Assembly: GCA_027422505.1 (NCBI GenBank)
Contig: JAPQWV010000018.1
Coordinates: forward strand, 11,116,001 to 11,180,000
Direction: 5' to 3'
DNA: 64,000 nt
Origin: Craterostigma plantagineum
Taxonomy: Eukaryota; Streptophyta; Magnoliopsida; Lamiales; Linderniaceae
The notes beneath the pieces were generated by a model. That model saw only the letters and a program-made list of their open reading frames with translations, had not been told where the DNA came from and made no database searches. The position numbers and the translations under genes were made by a program. Below are positions 58,589 to 64,000 of the stretch, one piece after another; positions within the stretch are counted from its first letter, which is position 1; each line of letters starts with the position of its first letter.

Positions 58589-61500
58589 ATCTCCCCTTTT
58601 GTGCTTGATTGCGTCTCCGCGCCGTTTGTCCTTGTCGGGCGTAATATGATCTGCGCAAGCCCAGCGCATGCTCGTAGTTCCTCAGAGTGATCCTAAGCTC
58701 CAGTCGCTCTTCGATATCTTCAAGCAATTCCATTAGGAGCGGCTGTTCTCTCACGAACCTGTGGATCTTCAGCGTAGTGTCTCTGTTGATTTCTTCCAAC
58801 CTCTGCTCGATGTTTTTCCTGACGACCTTGAGCGTCCCATCGCAAAACTTATGAATATTAGTCTTCAGCATCAACCTATTCTTCTTTGCTATTGGATTGT
58901 GGTAGGTGATGCCTAGGACTGAGCTGATGTGCACGTGATTGTTGGGAAGCCCTTCGAGCTCAGGTCCTTTGTTGAGTGGAGCGGTCATGTTGACCTTCTT
59001 CATATTGCTCTCCATAGCCATCTGAAGGTCGTGTGCGACATAGTACTTGACCTGGCGCAACATGAACCGGTAGAGCCCTTCGAGCCTTCTGTCTTGATGA
59101 AGCCCTGAGGACCTTTTTACTTCTCTGCGTATAGCTGATAAAGTCGGTACACTTCATCGGCGGGGAGCGGCAGGTCGCTCTCGCTCAGTTCCTCTCGGGT
59201 CCTGTCCACTCGGTCGATGATGTAGTGAGGTGTTGGAAGTCCTCCTTTGGCACAGTAGACGCTGAGTAGTTGGCTTATTGGGGAGAGACTCTTGGCTTGT
59301 GTCTTAGTCATCCCCAGCCTAACGTCAGTTCCTAGTTTGGTCAGCATCCAGAGGTAGGTCATCCTCTTCTGCTGGTCCCAATGAGAGATCCCTCTGAGCT
59401 CGAACTCGTTCGGCTTCTTCACTCTGTCCGGAGACCTCCAAATATTCTCATGAACTTCTTCGAGGAAGGGAATTTCAATTTTAATGTTTTCCCATTGCGT
59501 GTCGATCCGGACAGTCCCTGGCGTTAGTCTTGGAGAGGGAACCGCCTGTTGAGCTATTAACTCTGGTAGCCCTGGGATAACTCGCTCGTAGTCTTCACCT
59601 TCTTGAAGCTCGTCGTCTTCTATGATTACGAGATCTATGGACGCTTGTTGTAGAAAGCGCCGAACGTCGTGAAGCCGTTGTCTTTGATGCTCCTCGGGCA
59701 TGGAATGGGTCATCCACTGGCCTTTTAAGATGTACTTGTCTAGGGCCTCGTGTGGATTGACGTCATGTCCAGAGGGTCCCGGTTGGTCTGGAGCGACAGA
59801 GGGAGTGGCTTGGGTAGTTGCGAGAGCTACAAGCATCGCAGCACTTGCTTCTTCTTCCGGAAGCAAGGGGCTTGAGTAGATCAGTGGGGTGGACGGAGGC
59901 GTCCTGAGATGAAAGGTTGGTGGGTCGATGTGGGCGCAATGCGTGGTGTGGGCGGTTTGGGTGGTTTGTGTTTGGTGGGTGGTTTGTGTTTGGGTATGGT
60001 GGGTTTGTGTTTAGGTTGTTTGGGTTTGTGTTTGGGTTGTTTGGGTTTCACCAGCTCCAGCGCTTGTCTGTGTAGCGCCCGAGCCTTGTCCTTGGCCACT
60101 TCTAGATGTCCTTGGCCTCAACTCCCCCTCATGAGGGTCCTGATCGTCAGGATCGTCATGTCTGCGCCGTGAGTGGGAGCTTTGGCCGCGGCAGGTGTCG
60201 GTCGGTGGCTCAGATAATCCACCAATCGCCGATAGAGGGATTCTTCTTGAGGCGATCGGATGGACAGGCCTATCAAACGGGCGAGGAGTATGTCGTGGAG
60301 CTCGGTGATTGGGATTGTGTATGGGTTGATGAGGATGGAGGAAGTGGCTAGAGGGTCGGTGGGTGTGGGTTGTGGAGGTGTGGGTTGGTTCGTGACGAAG
60401 GGCCTTCTGGGGCAGGTGCTTTCCCGGTATCTCTTCGGGATGCCTCGAGTGCATGGAGTACTCTCTCTGTGATTTTTTCTTCCATTGACTGTACAGCGGC
60501 AGAGAGAGCGGCCTGGAATTGTTCGTTCGTCACGAAGGGAGTGGACGCCTCCATGGATGGACCAGGACGACTGGCGTCACCTGTTATCAACCCGTGAGTA
60601 GACACCGACTCTGTGGGTTGGCTCACAGTCACTTGAGGTTGTGACTGTATGAGACTTCCACCCAATCCGCGGGTCGAATCCTGAGGATTCGTCTCTATGG
60701 GTGTTATTGCAGGCTCGGGTTGCGCGTGCGAACCAGATACTACAGGAGTTGGTTGTGGCTCAAAATTGAGCGATGAAGTGCCATCAACACTTGTCGTTGT
60801 GGGCAGCGGAGTATCTGGTGCGACGGTGACGGCCGGAAAGAGAGACTCCAGTTGAATGCTCAGTCTTCTGGGAGTCCTCCTGATCAGACTGATTTCCTCG
60901 TCAGACTCTGTGTCAGACGGGGTGGCCGTGTGAGGAGTGAGGTCACGATAGACGTCCTCCAGTGCCTGATCCGTCACCGGTGGAAGAGAGCTTTGCCCCA
61001 TTTCCGTTTCGGGCTGTGCCTCTTGTTGAAGAACTTCCTCAAAAGTTTCTTCGAGCACGCCAACATGTAAGGGCACTTCCACTTGCAGTTCGAGTGCAGG
61101 AGCCTCGAGTTCCATCTCTATAGCCACGACGTCTATCAAAGTATCTTCGACATCGGGCATTGGCTCTTCGACCAATGGTGGCTCCTGAGCGACATCATCA
61201 ATCATCGCGTCCTCAGGGCTTAGCTGTTGTTGTGGTTGGGGAGGGCTCACATGTACATCTTTCGGGGGCCCTCTAATCATCTGCTCCGTTAAGTTGTGTT
61301 CCCGGCAGAATCTCTGATACTCAGCTCCCGCGGGGTCGGCGAGCCTGAGTAAGTTGAGTGGAATCGGCATCGACGGTTGGTCCAGGTCCGTGAGCCGTGG
61401 GTTGTGGAAAAACTTAAGCCTTGGCGGCTGGTAGTTTCCACCAGGAGGCAGCCGAGGGATGTTGTCTGCATGTAGCTCCATGAACTCCCTGATGATTACA

Positions 61501-62144
61501 CTGAACCATCGAGCATAGGGCACGTTCTTCGACCTTCGATTCTCCTTTAGCCGAATCTGGTCCGCGAGGTCGTTCTAGATCAGCTGTGAGTAGTCATAGT
61601 TTCTTGAGAAGACGATCCCGTGGAAGATCTTCAAAATATTGCTGTTGCCCTTATCGAATCCTGCGTGCTTGGGCGATAGACACTTATTCACTATTCCGAA
61701 TAGTGTCTTCCACGGGTGTGGGATTCCGCTGCTCTAGACTGGGACAATCTTGTGAGCGGCGGTTGGTATCCCATGTGCAGAAAGTCCTGAATCATCTATG
61801 CGTCCGTCGGGAGCGGGTCGTAGTTATCGTTGTGAGGCAAGTCCAGTATCATGCCGAACTGGCTCTTGCTCATGTGAATATGCCTCGTCCCGATTCGGGT
61901 CATGAAAGAGAATGTCCCATCTACTACGACTCCTTGTATGCATCCCCAGAACTGCTGGAGATAGACCATCGGCACCGATGCGGTGATAGTTAACGCATGC
62001 TAGATGGGGTGGCCTCTAAGGATGGATACGATGATCTCGTCCGGGTACCGAAATGTGTCCAGATCGAGCTGAAAGTTCGTATCCTGAACCTTCAAGTACA
62101 GATTGTGATCGTATATGTGGTTGTATCTTGGATAGCGATCCATC
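58584..62144 (-). pseudogene. Element E third ORF, broken
   Basis: Starts at 62144 right after a splice-acceptor-like ttttttcag. The N-terminal domain reads MDRYPRYNHIYD, SILRGHPI, a TAG in place of Trp near 62001, YLQQFWG and LPHNDNYDPLP. A second TAG (61734-61736) is in the same place as the TAG of D. The large ORF 61523-60348 holds the VIIREFMELH block, an acidic middle and VTNEQFQAALSAAVQSM. The frame changes near 60430, 60050 and 59120. The C-terminal part (59063-58584) has HDLQMAMESNMKKVNM and KFCDGTLKVVRKN and ends in a basic RRRNQAQKGRL encoded by the PPT. The final TAG lies within the LTR. Confidence 0.85.
58589..58604 (-). promoter_or_regulatory. PPT of element E
   Basis: Minus-strand gcacaaaaggggagat, one g shorter than in A, B and C, abuts the LTR. 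The third ORF reads through it. Confidence 0.85.
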
Positions 62145-63357
62145 TGAAAAAATAAGATATGTAAAAGTTTACTAGTTCAATTTTATTTTCAGTCGAAATA
62201 TGAATGAATGTCATCAAACTATAATAATATAGCAAATAATAGCATGTTTGACGAATTTTGAATTGAAATCATGTGAAATGCATAGTGTATGTTCAATTTC
62301 AAAAATCGTGATGTCATTATTGTAATTTCGAATAAAATGTTTGTCGCGTGAAAAATCGTTCGAAATTTCCCTAAGTGTTGAATCAGTAAGTCACTGTTCA
62401 TGCCGAGAAAATTTTCGGTCGATAAAATTGAATTGCAATTTGATTTCCTATACACCGATTTCGGTCGAGAAATTTTATTTGCGATTTTCGCTACAGAGTA
62501 AAAGACTTAGAGAAAAATTTTCTATGTGTTGAAGTTGAAATCTAGACTGTAGTCGATCAATTTTACGATCGAGAAAAATTCCGTGTAAATTTACGATCGA
62601 GAAATTATTTCTCAAGTAAATTTACTATCGAGAAATTTTCCTCAATTGAATAAAATTTTTCGATTTGAAATTTATCGAGCGAAATGTGATTTTCGATCTT
62701 AAGTAAAAATGAAATTGGTCAGCGAAAGACTAAGTCACTCCGTCGAGAAATTTTATGATCGAAAAATTAAGTGTTGAGAAATTAATTTTTCACTTTTTAA
62801 AATTTTTGCGACCAAATTGAAATTAAATTGAAAATTCTATTTTGCGATAGTAAGTTTTACGCTCGATAAAATTTGCTTCTTAAATTGTCTAGTCAGTGCT
62901 AAGTTTTTCGCTCGCTGAAAATTATAGTTTGATTTCTCGATGGTAAGTGTAACGGTTAAAATCTTTTATCGTGATGACGAAGTCAAAATTTTGCGATCGA
63001 AAACTAAATCGACACAAATAGGTTCTTAATTCAATTAAGTCTATTTGCGATCGACAAAGTTCTTCGACAACTTCAAACCTTCAAAATACCAGTTTCATCG
63101 AAACTCATTTTATCATCACAGATGGAAATTTCCAATGATTTACGCTATCTGTTTCATCAAAAACCTCGAATCTGTCTAAATAACAGGCATTTAACTCAGA
63201 AAATCCAAGAAGCATGCCTAGATTTAGTGAAACAATATACGTTTAAATGGTTTTTGAAGAACAGTCGAAAAATCTTAACTAAATATGCGAAAACTACAGA
63301 ATGGAAACGCAAATCAAGTTATAACATTCGCAATCGTTAACCGAATCGAATTTCTAC
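62145..63357 (-). other. Putative leader intron and spacer of element E
   Basis: Minus-strand donor ctaag/gtagaaat has its GT at 63357-63356, and acceptor ttttttcag ends at 62145, directly before the ATG. The D copy has the same donor. The tract is dense in ctcgatcgtaaa and tcgaaaaatt motifs and is homologous in reverse to D 45350-46660. No gene is seen; ORF 63122-63340 on the plus strand has no known features. Confidence 0.55.
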
Positions 63358-63407
63358 CTTAGTCAGACGATTTGAAGTGAAAAATTGAAAGATTTTTGAA
63401 GGATTGT

Positions 63408-63702
63408 TGTTAGGATATTTAATTGTTGTGTCAATAGTTTAAGTCTTGAGACTTATTATGTAATTATCTTTAGCTTGGGCTTAGGACTAGATTGTAATTA
63501 TTTTATTATTAGTGATTGGGCCTTAATATACCTAGGGTTAATGTGGTATATAAGGTTTTACCAACTCACTTTGAAAGGTAATCAAAGATCAAAAAGCTAA
63601 AATTCGTTTTCACACACTACACACACTACAAGGTGAGAAATTCTCCCTTTTCATTCCATCTAGCTTCTTTGATTCCTTGTTTGGTGCATTTCGGGACCAA
63701 CA
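63408..63702 (+). repeat. 5' LTR of element F
   Basis: 295 bp, TGTTAGGATATTTAATTG to CGGGACCAACA, with the TATA box tatataa (63547-63553) in an inverted repeat, 63526-63532 with 63545-63551. Related to the element A LTR. Confidence 0.93.
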
Positions 63703-63704
63703 AG

Positions 63705-63716
63705 TGGTATCAGAGC
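63705..63716 (+). promoter_or_regulatory. PBS of element F
   Basis: tggtatcagagc, a perfect match to the plant initiator tRNA-Met primer site, begins two bases after the LTR. Confidence 0.95.
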
Positions 63717-64000
63717 AAACGTGGATCGATCTTCGTTGATTTGAATCCAGTTTCGTTCGATTCCAAACAAGATCAAAGGTGTTTTTAAGCAAAAATAGGT
63801 TTCGGCATTTTGAGCTTGTTTTGGGGTTTGATACTTCGTTTTTGTGTTTAAAACCCTTCCCCAGATCAAGTCTATGCCTAAAATGTTTTTAGAACACTTT
63901 TGGATCAGTTTTAACGAGTTTTGAGCAAGATTTAAGCAAAAGTTTTCCAGAAAAAGCTAGTTCGGCCATTCTCTGTTTTTTGTCGATTTGACCTATTTCT

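Larger units (their letters stand above)
58237..63407 (-). mobile_element. Element E: copia (Sirevirus-like), 3' half, inserted in G
   Basis: Read on the minus strand the window holds spacer (63407-62145), third ORF (62144-58584), PPT and 3' LTR (58588-58237). The base pattern ataca at 58232-58236 next to the LTR is the presumed target duplication. Its partner, along with pol, gag and the 5' LTR, should be right of the window. Element F interrupts E at 63408. E and D are the same family in opposite orientation, so they form long inverted repeats. Confidence 0.85.
63408..64000 (+). mobile_element. Element F: start of a copia element of the A family
   Basis: 5' LTR, PBS and the first 284 bp of leader are visible, and the rest is right of the window. 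It is inserted in the spacer of E, preceded by attgt (63403-63407), the presumed target duplication. The leader contains ttgatttgaatccagtt and ttttgctt-like phrases also seen after the PBS of element B. Confidence 0.9.

Overview
The window is plant nuclear DNA, almost certainly from a flowering plant and probably a eudicot. It consists essentially of LTR retrotransposons, most of them inserted into one another. I recognise no host gene, tRNA, rRNA or CRISPR array. The plant call rests on Ty1/copia polyproteins of the Sirevirus type (repeated polypurine tracts after pol, a long extra ORF downstream of pol, primer site for initiator tRNA-Met), an Athila-type Ty3/gypsy element, and a Tekay/Del-like long LTR. 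The species cannot be named from the sequence.

Layout. (A) 1-9918: right part of a plus-strand copia element with gag tail, pol, a 2-kb repeat-rich spacer, a third ORF of about 1,240 codons, PPT and 3' LTR. 9919-14887: a scrapyard holding a minus-strand LTR fragment, third-ORF fragments, a gypsy-like element with a 2.26-kb LTR and only 0.48 kb inside, and a copia RT fragment. 14888-19029: three tandem copies of a 1.4-kb LTR-like unit. 19315-20040: an unrecognised 241-codon ORF. (D) 20110 onward: a decayed plus-strand copia element that hosts several insertions: a 2.4-kb solo LTR in its RT (21819-24212, TSD CTTAG), element C in its spacer (27254-44566, minus strand, TSD CGCAA), and gypsy element G in its third ORF (from about 50102). 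C itself contains complete element B (28938-40142, plus strand, TSD TCTTG). G is interrupted by copia element E (from 58237, minus strand), and E is interrupted by F (from 63408, plus strand), which runs off the window.

How the parts work together. A, B, C, E and F look like one clade: TG...CA LTRs of 295-361 bp, a TATA box inside an inverted repeat, and PPTs of the aaagggggagat type. A, B, D and E share the downstream third ORF, preceded by a long spacer that appears to end in a splice acceptor just before the ATG. Copies differ in what they have lost. B has nearly identical LTRs but no capsid domain and no protease site. C has no pol at all, only a coiled-coil Gag-like ORF. D and E carry the same in-frame TAG in the third ORF. 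The best candidates for something little described are this third ORF with its conserved leader intron, the promoter hairpin shared by diverged LTRs, and the dense palindromic motifs filling leaders and spacers. All coordinates and mismatch counts were made by eye.
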